DNA from: Amycolatopsis coloradensis
GTDB lineage: Bacteria > Actinomycetota > Actinomycetes > Mycobacteriales > Pseudonocardiaceae
NCBI RefSeq assembly: GCF_001953865.1
Contig: NZ_MQUQ01000002.1
Coordinates: 297,057 to 361,056, forward strand
Direction: 5' to 3'
DNA length: 64,000 nucleotides
Positions 16,082 through 24,900 of the stretch are shown here, one piece after another. The position numbers and the translations under genes are program-made. Positions within the stretch are counted from its first letter, which is position 1. Each line of letters opens with the position of its first letter. The notes beneath the pieces are model-generated. The model had not been told where the DNA came from, searched no databases, and saw only the letters and a list, made by a program, of their open reading frames with translations.

Positions 16082-16858
16082 TCACCGGAACGTGAAGGCC
16101 GGGTCGGTGACGAGCTTGACCAGCTGTTCGTCGGTCAGCGAGGGCCCGGAGTCCGTGGAGCCGAAGTTACCGACGTCACCGAGGTCCCCGACGTTGACCG
16201 AACCGCCGTCCGGCTGCCAGGCGATCGCGTGGCGGCCGACCACCTTGCCGATCGAAACGCCTTGGCCGGTCACGATCGGCTCGCCGACCTGGTCCGGGTT
16301 CTTCGGCGTGGTCTCGGAGATCACCACCGGTATCCCCGCCGGGGTGACCAGCTCGACGCACCGCATCGGCTTCCTGTCGGGTCCGATGCCGTCGGCCATG
16401 TGCTCAGGATCGCAGCGTCCCTCCCGGACATAGTCTTCCTTCGTGGTCACCGGGCCGCTGATCGTGAGGGTGATCTTCCGTGTGATCCCGGCGGCGTCGG
16501 TGTACTTGACCTCCGAGGTCATCAGGTCCCAGTCGTTCACCTGGACGAAGTCCCGGACCGAGATGTCCTTGGCGCCGACGAGGATGCCCGGCAGCACGTC
16601 CTTCAGATGCCGGAGATCGCGCGCCTTCTGCTCGGCCCGGCTCGGGGGCGCGGCAGGCGCCACCTCCGCCGTCCTCTCCCCTGGTGTCACGACCACCACG
16701 GCCGCGACGATCACCGCCAGCGTGGCGGCCCCCGTCAACGCGATCGCGCGCCGGCTCCGGGCCCGCTTCACCGCCGTCACGGCGATTTCGTCCGGGTCGA
16801 AGCCGAGCGGGGGCTCCGCCAGCTTGATCCCGCGCAGCCTGTTTTCGAGTTCATCCAT
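16082..16858 (-). CDS. Single-pass membrane protein of a sigma-factor operon (anti-sigma-like)
   Basis: This 258-residue protein has a short cytosolic N-terminus (MDELENRLRGIKL..PPLGFDP), one transmembrane helix at about residues 40-60 and an extracytoplasmic domain of about 195 residues with no recognised family. It is coupled to the upstream SigE-family sigma factor gene by a TGATG overlap. This topology and linkage are typical of proteins that restrain or sense for ECF-like sigma factors. No zinc-binding HxxxCxxC motif is present, so it is not a classical ZAS anti-sigma. The function is inferred from context. Confidence 0.6.
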   Translation of the reverse strand: MDELENRLRGIKLAEPPLGFDPDEIAVTAVKRARSRRAIALTGAATLAVIVAAVVVVTPGERTAEVAPAAPPSRAEQKARDLRHLKDVLPGILVGAKDISVRDFVQVNDWDLMTSEVKYTDAAGITRKITLTISGPVTTKEDYVREGRCDPEHMADGIGPDRKPMRCVELVTPAGIPVVISETTPKNPDQVGEPIVTGQGVSIGKVVGRHAIAWQPDGGSVNVGDLGDVGNFGSTDSGPSLTDEQLVKLVTDPAFTFR

Positions 16859-17373
16859 CACGCGCTCCTCCCGGAGACAGCCTCGTCGTGCTGTCTCTGC
16901 AGGGCCGCGCGGAGGACGTCGAGTCCTCGCGCGGCCTGGCTCCTGACCGTCCCTTCCGAACAGCGCAGCGCGACGGCGACTTCCGTGACCGGGAGATCGG
17001 CGCAGTAGCGCAGCACGACGGCGGCGCGCTGTTTCGGCGGAACTTCGGCGAGGGCGCGAAGCAGCGAATCCGAGATTCCGGCGGTGGCCGGGGCCGCGGG
17101 CTCGTCGGGGACGACGCCGTCGCGGTTCTCCTTGCGCCGCCACGGTCGCCGCCGCTCATCGAGCCAGCAGCGCAGCAGGATCTGCCTCGTGTAGTTGTCG
17201 ACGGGCCCCTTCCGGCTGACCTTCGGCCAGACCCGGTGGAGTTTGATGAGCGCGACTTGGACCAGGTCTTCCGCGAGATGCCAGTCGCCGCAGAGCAAGT
17301 ACGCCGTCCGTCTGAGCGGTAGCGCCTTGTCCCTGGCGAACTCCCTGAAGCTCGCATCGTCCCCAGACCGCAT
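16858..17373 (-). CDS. SigE-family RNA polymerase sigma factor (ECF-type)
   Basis: The 171-residue protein has sigma region 2 (FREFARDKALPLRRTAYLLCGDWHLAEDLVQVALIKLHRVWPKV) and sigma region 4 (LAEVPPKQRAAVVLRYCADLPVTEVAVALRCSEGTVRSQAARGLDVLR), as in the actinobacterial SigE-like subfamily. The start at 17373 follows GAGG on the minus strand. The next gene encodes a single-pass membrane protein and probably controls it. Its regulon is unknown. Confidence 0.88.
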   Translation of the reverse strand: MRSGDDASFREFARDKALPLRRTAYLLCGDWHLAEDLVQVALIKLHRVWPKVSRKGPVDNYTRQILLRCWLDERRRPWRRKENRDGVVPDEPAAPATAGISDSLLRALAEVPPKQRAAVVLRYCADLPVTEVAVALRCSEGTVRSQAARGLDVLRAALQRQHDEAVSGRSA

Positions 17374-17440
17374 CGTGCCTCCTCGTCCGTGTTCCGGTGT
17401 ATCTCACGGACGGGGAGGCACGTGGCGTTGCACGGGAAGA

Positions 17441-18133
17441 TCAGGCGCTGGGATTCACCAGCTTGAAGGTCGCGTAGCGGTCCGGGGTGTAGACGATCTC
17501 GCCGCCCTTGCCGGAGATCACGCGGTCGCTCGTGCCGACGGGGAACAACTGGTAGTAGCCGGCGGCGCACGACGGCAGCACGCCTTCGCGGTTCTCGTAG
17601 ACGGTGCCGGTCGCGCCGCCGCGGGCGGAGTCCACCACGGACTTCGCCGCGGAGGACAGCGTCGAGTAGCCGACCTTCGTCAGCTTCGAGGTGTCACCGC
17701 ACTTCGGAGCCGGCGTGCCGTTGACGTCGATCACGGAGAAGGTCTTGTAGTGGTCAGCGGTGTAGAAGTGCTCCCCGGCGTTGCCGGTGACGATGCGGCG
17801 CGCCCCGCGATCGGGTGAGCCCGGGGTCGGGACCGTGTACTCGTGGTAATAGCCCGAAGCGCACTTCGGAAGGATGTTCTCGCGATTGGAGAAGACCGTG
17901 CCGTCCTTGTCCGGGTACGGGAACGGGCCGCCCTTCTGGATGAGGTTGTACGTCGTCGTCGCCTCGGCGGGCAGCGACGAGAGCGACACGTGCTTGAAAC
18001 CGGTGAGATCCCCGCAAGGGTTCTGCTGGATCGAGACGGGGGCGGCCGTGGCCTGCGCGGCGCTCAGCCCGCCGAAGAACGTGACAAGCAGAACGAGCAG
18101 CGCGGCGGCGATCCGCGATCGTTTGTCGGTCAT
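17441..18133 (-). CDS. Secreted tandem guanyl-specific ribonuclease (RNase Sa/N1-type), second copy degenerate
   Basis: This 230-residue protein has a Sec signal (cleavage near AQA-TA, residue 29) and two RNase Sa-like domains. Domain 1 (about 38-137) keeps the family core GPFPYPDKDGTVFSNRE, YYHEYT (Glu98), RGARRI (Arg112/113) and ADHYKTF (His128), which match the catalytic residues of microbial guanyl RNases. Domain 2 (about 143-230) repeats the fold (GTVYENREGVLP, GYYQLFPV, TPDRYATF), but the Glu is Leu196 and the His is Arg219. It is therefore a catalytically dead copy that could bind RNA or shield domain 1. No barstar-like gene is adjacent. ATG 18133 gives the cleanest signal peptide. Confidence 0.85.
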   Translation of the reverse strand: MTDKRSRIAAALLVLLVTFFGGLSAAQATAAPVSIQQNPCGDLTGFKHVSLSSLPAEATTTYNLIQKGGPFPYPDKDGTVFSNRENILPKCASGYYHEYTVPTPGSPDRGARRIVTGNAGEHFYTADHYKTFSVIDVNGTPAPKCGDTSKLTKVGYSTLSSAAKSVVDSARGGATGTVYENREGVLPSCAAGYYQLFPVGTSDRVISGKGGEIVYTPDRYATFKLVNPSA

Positions 18134-18232
18134 TTTCGGACCGTAACCCGATCGTGTATTCGCCAGAAGGCGCCGAGATGAACTCTTCACCGCCGTCCAC
18201 CGTTGACCGACCTACGGCTTCGGCCGTTCGGG

Positions 18233-18715
18233 TCAACCTCGTTCAGAGTGCTTCTCCCCGAGGCGCTTGAACACCACCGGCGGCACCAGGTGCTCGATGT
18301 CGCCACCGAGCGCGGAGATCTCCTTGACCAGCGAACTCGACACGAACCCGTACTCCGGGTTGTTCGCCATCAGCAGCGTTTCGAGCCCGGTCAGCTCCCG
18401 GTTCATCTGCGCCATCTGGAGCTCGTAGTCGAAGTCGCTGACCGAACGCAGCCCCTTCGCGACCGCGATGATGTCGTTCTCACGGCAGTAGTCGACCAGA
18501 AGTCCCTGCCAGGAGTCGACGCGCACGTTCGGCAGCTTCGCGGTGATCTCGCGGAGCATGTCCAGCCGCTCTTCGGTGGTGAACAGGCCCTTCTTGCTCT
18601 TGTTCACCCCCACCGCGACGACCACCTCGTCGAACAGCCTGGCCGCCCGCTCGATGATGTCGAGATGTCCATTGGTGGCCGGGTCGTAGGACCCGGGACA
18701 GACCGCACGCCGCAT
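18233..18715 (-). CDS. coaD: Phosphopantetheine adenylyltransferase
   Basis: This 160-residue protein is a complete CoaD, which makes dephospho-CoA from 4'-phosphopantetheine and ATP. The nucleotidyltransferase motif CPGSYDPATNGHLDII (HxGH-like TNGH) is at the N-terminus, and VAKGLRSVSDFDYELQMAQMNREL and FVSSSLVKEIS are conserved. ATG 18715 (MRRAVCPGSYDP) is chosen over the longer ORF to 18757, which adds a non-conserved tail. It follows rsmD after about 54 bp in the classical rsmD-coaD pair. Confidence 0.96.
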   Translation of the reverse strand: MRRAVCPGSYDPATNGHLDIIERAARLFDEVVVAVGVNKSKKGLFTTEERLDMLREITAKLPNVRVDSWQGLLVDYCRENDIIAVAKGLRSVSDFDYELQMAQMNRELTGLETLLMANNPEYGFVSSSLVKEISALGGDIEHLVPPVVFKRLGEKHSERG

Positions 18716-18769
18716 GGCGCGGACGCTACCAAGGAGAAGGCACCCCTGCGCGTTCATCCGTGCGCCGTC

Positions 18770-19324
18770 TCACACTTGGAATTCAGCCCAGTGGAGCGCG
18801 GTGTCGCCGTACCGTTTCGTCCGCATCGGTTCGAAGCCCGGCGGCCAGTCCGGTTCGCCGTCCCGCGCGGCCCGTTCGATCACCAGCAGCGACCCGTCCG
18901 CGACCCACCGGCCCGCCGCGAGCGCGGCCATGACTTCTCCCAGGCGGGCGGAATCCACAGCGTACGGCGGGTCCGCGAGGACGATGTCGAACGTTTCCGG
19001 TGCCGGAGCGGCGACGACGGACTCGACGGTCCCGGCCCGGACCGTGCCGCCGAGCCCCAGCGCGGCGACGTTCCCCTTGAGCACTTCGACCGCGCGCCGG
19101 TCGTGTTCGACGAACAGCGCGCCCGCCGCGCCCCGCGACAGCGCCTCCAGTCCGAGCGCGCCCGAACCGGCGTAGAGGTCGAGGACCTGGGTCCCCCGCA
19201 GTTCGCCGGCGACCTCCAACGCGTTGAACAGCGCTTCACGCACGCGTTCCGACGTCGGCCGCGTGCCCTTCGGCGGGACCTTCAGCCGCCTGCCACCCGC
19301 GGTCCCCGCCACGATCCTGGTCAT
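18770..19324 (-). CDS. rsmD: 16S rRNA (guanine(966)-N(2))-methyltransferase
   Basis: The 184-residue protein matches RsmD: MTRIVAGTAGGRRLKVPPKGTRPTSERVREALFNAL at the N-terminus, the SAM-binding LDLYAGSGALGLEALSRGA, and the catalytic DPPY in LADPPYAV. It methylates G966 of 16S rRNA in the small subunit. The gene pairs with coaD downstream. In many actinobacteria pyc lies directly upstream; here pyc is about 38 kb away. Confidence 0.95.
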   Translation of the reverse strand: MTRIVAGTAGGRRLKVPPKGTRPTSERVREALFNALEVAGELRGTQVLDLYAGSGALGLEALSRGAAGALFVEHDRRAVEVLKGNVAALGLGGTVRAGTVESVVAAPAPETFDIVLADPPYAVDSARLGEVMAALAAGRWVADGSLLVIERAARDGEPDWPPGFEPMRTKRYGDTALHWAEFQV

Positions 19325-19446
19325 TGGAACATCGTGCCTCAGCGGCTTCCGCCGTGACGTTCGACGGGACTTGGTGAAGCCGCGGCCCAGCTCGCGTAGA
19401 GTCGTCCTTCGCCCTCGGAGGCGATAGAAGCGTTTAGGAGCGTTGC

Positions 19447-21561
19447 GTGTCCGAACCTCGGGTCAGACGGGCCGAGATCGCCATCGAGCAAGCCCATGTG
19501 GACACGGTCTACACCAGGCTGGCCGAACTGCGAGCCCAGGCTGAGGCCATGCGTGCCAAGGGCTATGAGATCGGCCATGGCGCCGGGCGTGAAGCGATCT
19601 TCGAGCAGGCGTCGATGCTGTTCGAGCGCGACATGATGGTCTTCCACGCCAACCAGACCCTCCAGACCCTCGACGCGGAGTACGAGGGCCTGGTGTTCGG
19701 CAGGCTCGACCATCTCGACAACGACCACATCTACGTCGGCCGTCTCGGCATCCGCGACGCCGAGTTCGACAACCTCGTCACCGACTGGCGCGCGCCCGCG
19801 GCGGCGGCGTTCTACCAGGCGACCGCCGAGGAGCCGATGGACGTGGTCCGGCGCCGGGTGATCCGGTGCTCCGGCCAGAACGTGCTCGACGTCGACGACG
19901 ACGTCCTGATCGCCGACGCGGTCCCGGACAACATGCGGATCGTCGGCGAAGGCGCGCTGATGGCCGCGCTCGGACGGTCGCGTGGCGAGAAGATGCGGGA
20001 CATCGTCGCCACCATCCAGAAGGAGCAGGACGAGGTCATCCGGGCGCCGTGGCGCGGTGTCACGGAGATCACCGGCGGCCCCGGCACCGGCAAGACCGCG
20101 GTCGCGCTGCACCGCGCGGCGTATCTGCTCTACCGCTACCGCCGCCAACTCGGCGGTGCGGGCGTGCTGGTGATCGGCCCGTCCGGGGTGTTCACCAGCT
20201 ACATCTCGCGAGTGCTGCCGTCGATGGGCGAGACGAACGTCGAACTTCGCGCGCTCGGCGAGGTCCTCGACGGCCTCGAAGCGACCCGTCAGGACCCGGC
20301 CCCGCTGGCAGCGATCAAGGGATCGCTGCGGATGCGCAAGATCCTGTTGCGCGCGTTGCGGGACACGCCGGAGGACGCGCCCGAGGACATGAAGATCGTC
20401 TACCGCGGCGAGGTGCTGCGGCTGAACGCTCGCGAACTCGACAAGGTGCGCCGCAAGGTGCACACCGCGGGTGGTCCGCCGAACCGGTCGCGGATCCGCG
20501 CCGCGGAAATGCTGCTCGACGCGCTCGCCTCGAAGGCCGAGCAGCACGCGAAGGACGACGGCCGTCAGATCGACAAGGCCGAGCTGGTCAGCGAACTCGG
20601 CGAGCGCATCGAGTTCCACCGGTTCCTGGTGGTCTGGTGGCCGATCCTGTACCCGGCGCAGATCCTGCGCTGGCTCGGCACCGAGAAGCGGCTCGCCATC
20701 GCGGCGAAGGGCCTGCTCAACCGCGGCGAGATCAGCCTGCTCGCCGCCGACTTCGCCGACCGCTCGCGTGGCTGGACGATCGCGGACATCGCGCTGCTCG
20801 ACGAGCTGCGCGTCCTGATCGGCCCGCCGCCGAAGCGGCGCAAGGGCAGGCAGAGCATCGAGGTCAACCCGGAGCGCGGCGGCGCCCCGACCCGGCCCGA
20901 GCACTACGACGAGTACTCGCACGTCGTCATCGACGAATCGCAGGACCTGTCGCCGATGCAGTGGCGGATGGTCGGGCGGCGCGGCAAGTACGCGAGCTGG
21001 ACCGTGGTCGGCGACCCGGTGCAGAGCTCGTGGCCGGATCCGGCCGAGGCCGCGATGGCGCGGGACCAGGCCTTCGGGCTCAAGACGACGCGGCGCCGGT
21101 TCACCCTGCGCACCAACTACCGGAACTCGGCGGAGATCTTCGACCTGGCCGCGAAGGTCGTCGCCGGGCACGCCGAGGCCGACGAGCTTCCGCGCGCGGT
21201 GCGGCAGACCGGCATCACGCCGGAGGTCCGTCCCGTCGAGGCCTCCGGGCTGGAGGCCGCGACGCAGGCCGCGGTGAAGGAACTGATGGGTGCCGTCGAA
21301 GGCACCGTCGGCGTCATCACCGCGATGGACCGGGTGCCCGAGGTCGAAGGCTGGCTCGCGGAACTGTCGGACGAGCGGCTCAAGGTCGTCGGCAGCCTCG
21401 ACTCCAAGGGCCTGGAGTACGACGCCGTCGTCCTGGTGGAGCCGAACGACCTCATCACGGAGTCCACCACCGGACGCCGGGTGCTGTACGTCGCCCTCAC
21501 GCGGGCGACCCAGCAGCTGACCGTCCTGGCCTCCAACCCGGACTGGATCCCGGCCGCCTGA
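19447..21561 (+). CDS. helD: HelD-type UvrD-like helicase/ATPase acting on RNA polymerase
   Basis: This 704-residue protein starts with a coiled-coil arm (residues 5-75) that in HelD proteins inserts into RNA polymerase channels. A superfamily 1 ATPase follows with Walker A GGPGTGKTA (210-218), Walker B VVIDESQDLSPMQW (about 493-506), GDPVQSSW and the C-terminal VLYVALTRATQQL motif. HelD recycles stalled RNA polymerase, and some actinobacterial class II members (HelR) also displace rifamycins. The GTG start has AGGAG six bases upstream. I see no rifampicin-associated element in the 120 bp upstream. A 21-bp-phased repeat array follows the stop. Confidence 0.88.
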   Translation: MSEPRVRRAEIAIEQAHVDTVYTRLAELRAQAEAMRAKGYEIGHGAGREAIFEQASMLFERDMMVFHANQTLQTLDAEYEGLVFGRLDHLDNDHIYVGRLGIRDAEFDNLVTDWRAPAAAAFYQATAEEPMDVVRRRVIRCSGQNVLDVDDDVLIADAVPDNMRIVGEGALMAALGRSRGEKMRDIVATIQKEQDEVIRAPWRGVTEITGGPGTGKTAVALHRAAYLLYRYRRQLGGAGVLVIGPSGVFTSYISRVLPSMGETNVELRALGEVLDGLEATRQDPAPLAAIKGSLRMRKILLRALRDTPEDAPEDMKIVYRGEVLRLNARELDKVRRKVHTAGGPPNRSRIRAAEMLLDALASKAEQHAKDDGRQIDKAELVSELGERIEFHRFLVVWWPILYPAQILRWLGTEKRLAIAAKGLLNRGEISLLAADFADRSRGWTIADIALLDELRVLIGPPPKRRKGRQSIEVNPERGGAPTRPEHYDEYSHVVIDESQDLSPMQWRMVGRRGKYASWTVVGDPVQSSWPDPAEAAMARDQAFGLKTTRRRFTLRTNYRNSAEIFDLAAKVVAGHAEADELPRAVRQTGITPEVRPVEASGLEAATQAAVKELMGAVEGTVGVITAMDRVPEVEGWLAELSDERLKVVGSLDSKGLEYDAVVLVEPNDLITESTTGRRVLYVALTRATQQLTVLASNPDWIPAA

Positions 21562-21785
21562 GCACGCGAGTTCTCCGCCCAATCACGTGAGTTGTCCATC
21601 TGATCACGTGAGTTGGCCGTCTGATCACGTGCGCCGTCCGTCCAGTCACGCGAGTTGTCCACCTGATCACGTGAGTCCACCTGTTCAGCACAGGACGGCT
21701 CGCGTGCTCGAACGGCCAACACGCGTGACTGGACGGACATCACACGTGACTGGACGGACGACACACGTGGCAGCGGGTAGATAAG

Positions 21786-21835
21786 CTGAAGGGCTCCTTC
21801 AGGGCACTGGTGTATGCCTTGAAGGAGCCCTTCAG
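21786..21835. terminator. Bidirectional hairpin, probable terminator of helD
   Basis: Arms 21786-21806 and 21815-21835 (21 bp, one mismatch; AAGGGCTCCTTCA core) enclose an 8-nt loop. It lies between convergent genes and can fold on either strand. There is no T-tract. Confidence 0.7.
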
Positions 21836-21896
21836 ACCCCCGGTGAGTGAACGACGTCGGGACGCATCGCACGTCCAGGGGTATTTCTAGCGCCTA

Positions 21897-21949
21897 ATCG
21901 TTGTTCGGTGTCACGGCACTTCCGCCGAACAACAACGCCGAACAACGAT
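21897..21949 (-). terminator. Hairpin after the WD40 gene, probable terminator
   Basis: ATCGTTGTTCGG (21897-21908) pairs perfectly with CCGAACAACGAT (21938-21949), 11 bp past the stop of the nSTAND-WD40 gene on the minus strand. A second CCGAACAAC copy inside the loop allows an alternative pairing. Confidence 0.6.
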
Positions 21950-21959
21950 CCGGCCGTGG

Positions 21960-24900
21960 TCAGGGGCACGGAGGCCGGTAATCGAGCCCCGGCAGGTGTT
22001 GTTCCCACTCGGCCGCCTTGATTCGCGGATGGACGGTCGCGCAGATGCGTTCGGCAGCCCGTTCGGGGCTGGTCTCCCACAACCGCACGCTGCCGTCCGC
22101 GACGGAGCCCGCGAGGGTGTGCCCATCGGGAGCGAACGCCACCGCGTTGACCCGGTCGACATCGTCGGTCAGGGTCGCCGCTTCGCGGACCGCTCCAGGA
22201 TCGGCGACATCCCATAGTCGCACGGACCGGTCGTAGCTGCCGGTCGCGAAGGTCTTCCCGTCCCCGCTGAACGTCACCGAGATGACGTTGTCGGTGTGCC
22301 CGGTGAGGACCGCGGCCTCGCGAGGGGCCGCCGGGTTCGTCACGTCCCACAGCCGCGCGGTGCGATCGGCGCTGCCGGTGGCGGCGAATTTGCCGTCCGG
22401 GCTGTAGGCCACCGAGAACACCGTGTCGGAGTGTCCTTTCAGTACCGAAAGCTGCTTCGGCGTCTTCGCCAGGGAGATGTCCCACAGCCGCGCGGTGTGG
22501 TCCCAGCCGCCGGTCAGCAGGGTGCGGCCGTCCGGGCCGAACGCGATCGAATGGACGTCGTCGCCGTGCCCGGTGAGGGTCGCGAGTTCGACGGGACGCC
22601 GGAGGTCGGCCACGTCCCACAGCTTCACCGTATGCCCGCTGCCCGCGGTCGCGAGCGTCCGGCCGTCCGGGCTGAACGCGACCGGGTCGACCTCTTCCTC
22701 CGGCCGGGTGAAGACGCCGGTGTCGACCGGCTCGCGCGGATCACTGACGTCGATGAGCCGCATCGTGTGGTCCCACGAGCCCGCCGCGAGTGCCCGGCCG
22801 TCCGGGCTGAACGCGAGTCCGCAGACACCCTGGCCGAATCCCGTGACCTTGCTCAGCTCGCGCGGGTTCCGGGTGTCGGCGACGTCGACCAGGCGCACCA
22901 CGCCGTCCTGGCTGCCGGTGGCCAGCAGCTTCCCGTCGGAGCTGAACACCGCCCGGCACGCCGACCTCGCCGGTCCGCTGATCGCGGGCCCCGGCAGATC
23001 CCACAGCCGCACCGTCTGGTCGTCGCTCGCGGTCACCAGTGTGCGGCCGTCGCGGGAGAACACCGCCCAGACCACCGCCGCCGTGTGCCCGGTGAGCAAG
23101 GGTTTCTCACGTGGGGCCTTCGGATCGGTGACGTCCCACAGCCGCGCGTTGCGGTCGAAACCGGTCGTGACCAGCGTCGTCCCGTCGGGGCTGAACGCCA
23201 CGGACCGCACGATGGTCCGGTGCGTGGCCATCGTCCCCAGCGGTGACGGCGCCAGCGGGTCGGCGACGTTCCACAGGCGCGCGGTCAGGTCCGCGCTCGC
23301 GGTCGCCAGTGTGCGGCCGTCCGGGCTGAACGCCGCGGCGTGGACGAGACCGGTGTGCCCGGTCACGACGCCGAGCGGCTTCGCCTCCACCGGGTCGGCG
23401 ACGTCCCACAACCGCGCGGTCTTGTCGGCGCCGGTCGAGACGAGCGCCCGGCCGCCGGGGGCGTAGGCCAGGCCGTTGACGTTGCCGGTGTGCCCGGTGA
23501 GGGTGGCCACGAGCACCGGCTTCGCGAGATCGCGGACGTCGAACAGCCGCACCACGCCCTCGCCGTCCGCGGTGGCGAGCACCGCCGCCTTCGGGCTGAA
23601 CGCCACCGCGTTGACCCGTTTCGGGTGCGTCCCGATCACCACACCTGGCCCGGGTCTCGCCGGATCGGTGACGTTCCACAGGCGCGCGGTGCCGTCCCAG
23701 CCCGCCGTCGCGACCGCGCCGCCGTCGGCGCTGAACGCCACCGAGTTGACGTTGGCCGTGTGCCCGGACAGCGTGGCCAGTTCGACCGGCCGGTGGGGAT
23801 CCTTGACGTCCCACAGCTTGGCCGTCTGGTCCCAGCTCCCGGTCACCAGCACCTGGCCGTCGCCGCGCAAGGCGGTCGAGTTGACCCGGTTCGCGTGCCC
23901 GGAGAGGCGGGTCGAATACGGTGACTCGAACATCCCGAGCACACTGCTGCGGGTCTCCGCCCCCGGATCGATGCGGTACGCCGCCAGCGCGAGCTGCGCG
24001 GCCAGCGCCGGGTTCGTCGCCCGCATCTCGATGGCCTGCCCGGCGACCTTCTGCGCGAGCGCGCTGTTGCGCTGGCTGGTCGCGGTCTGCTCGGCACGGA
24101 CGGCGTACACCATCGCGGCCGTCGCCAGCACCAGAAGCACGGCCAGCAGCGCGACCAGCTGGCGCAGCCGACGGGTGCGGCGCCGCGCGATGGCCTGCTC
24201 GTGGTTCTCGATGGCCACGCTCGCGTCGAGGAACCGGCGTTCGCGCTGGGAGAGGGCGCTGTCGTGCCGCCCCGCCCACTCCACGGCGATGGCCAGCCGC
24301 GCGCCGCGGTGGAGCCAGCCGTCGTCGCGGCCGACCGATTCCCACGCGTCGGTCGCCTCGGTGAGCTGGCGGTGCACGCGCAGGCCCTCGCGGTCCTCGG
24401 CGAGCCATTCGCGCAGACGCGGCCAGCCGCGGATCAGCGCCTCGTGGGCGATCTCGATGCCGTTGTCGTCGAGGGTGACCAGCCGTGACGAAGCCAGCCT
24501 GTCCAGCACGACGGCGACGTCCGGGTCGTCGGCGTCGACCTCGTCGCGGGTGATGCGGCGTTTGGTGTCCTCGGTGCCTTCGCCGAGCGCGGTCATCCGC
24601 AGGAAGATCTGGTTCGCGAGCCGCTGCTGACGTTCGCTCAGCGCGGTGAAGGTGTGCTCGGAGGTCTGCGCGACCGACCGTTCTATCCCACCGGTGGACT
24701 CGTAGCCGCTGAGGGTGAGGGTGTTGCCGTGGCGGCGGCGCCAGGTCTCCAGCAGCGCGTGCGAGAGCAGCGGCAGCACACCGGGCTGCCCGGTCGCGTC
24801 GGCGACGAGCCGGGAAACCAGGGCGTTCTCGACGCGGTATCCGGCGTCGATCGCCGGCCGCGAGATGGCCTGCCGCAGTTCCTCGGTGCTCATCGGGCCG

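Larger units (their letters stand above)
21562..21959. repeat. Intergenic region: 21-bp-phased octamer array plus two hairpins between convergent genes
   Basis: This 398-bp gap holds no gene. CAC(G/A)-type octamers (CACGCGAG or CACGTGAG, one variant CACGTGCG) start at 21563, 21584, 21605, 21626, 21647 and 21668, each exactly 21 bp apart, with a decayed seventh near 21689. The opposite orientation follows at 21699, 21720, 21741 and 21762, again at 21 bp. Two strong hairpins (21786-21835 and 21897-21949) complete the gap between the helD stop and the stop of the WD40 gene. Confidence 0.85.

Noticed and set aside
19325..19446. Rifampicin-associated element upstream of helD
   Set aside because: No matching inverted repeat is present in this interval.
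19866..21590. 574-codon plus-strand frame overlapping helD
   Set aside because: It is out of frame with the clear helicase motifs and its product is Arg/Pro-rich.
21584..21675. CACGTG palindromes as ParB parS sites
   Set aside because: Actinobacterial parS needs TTTCACGTGAAA-like flanks, which are absent here.
21563..21769. Array of CACGTGAG repeats as a CRISPR
   Set aside because: The repeated word is only 8 bp with 13-bp variable intervals and an orientation switch, and there are no cas genes.
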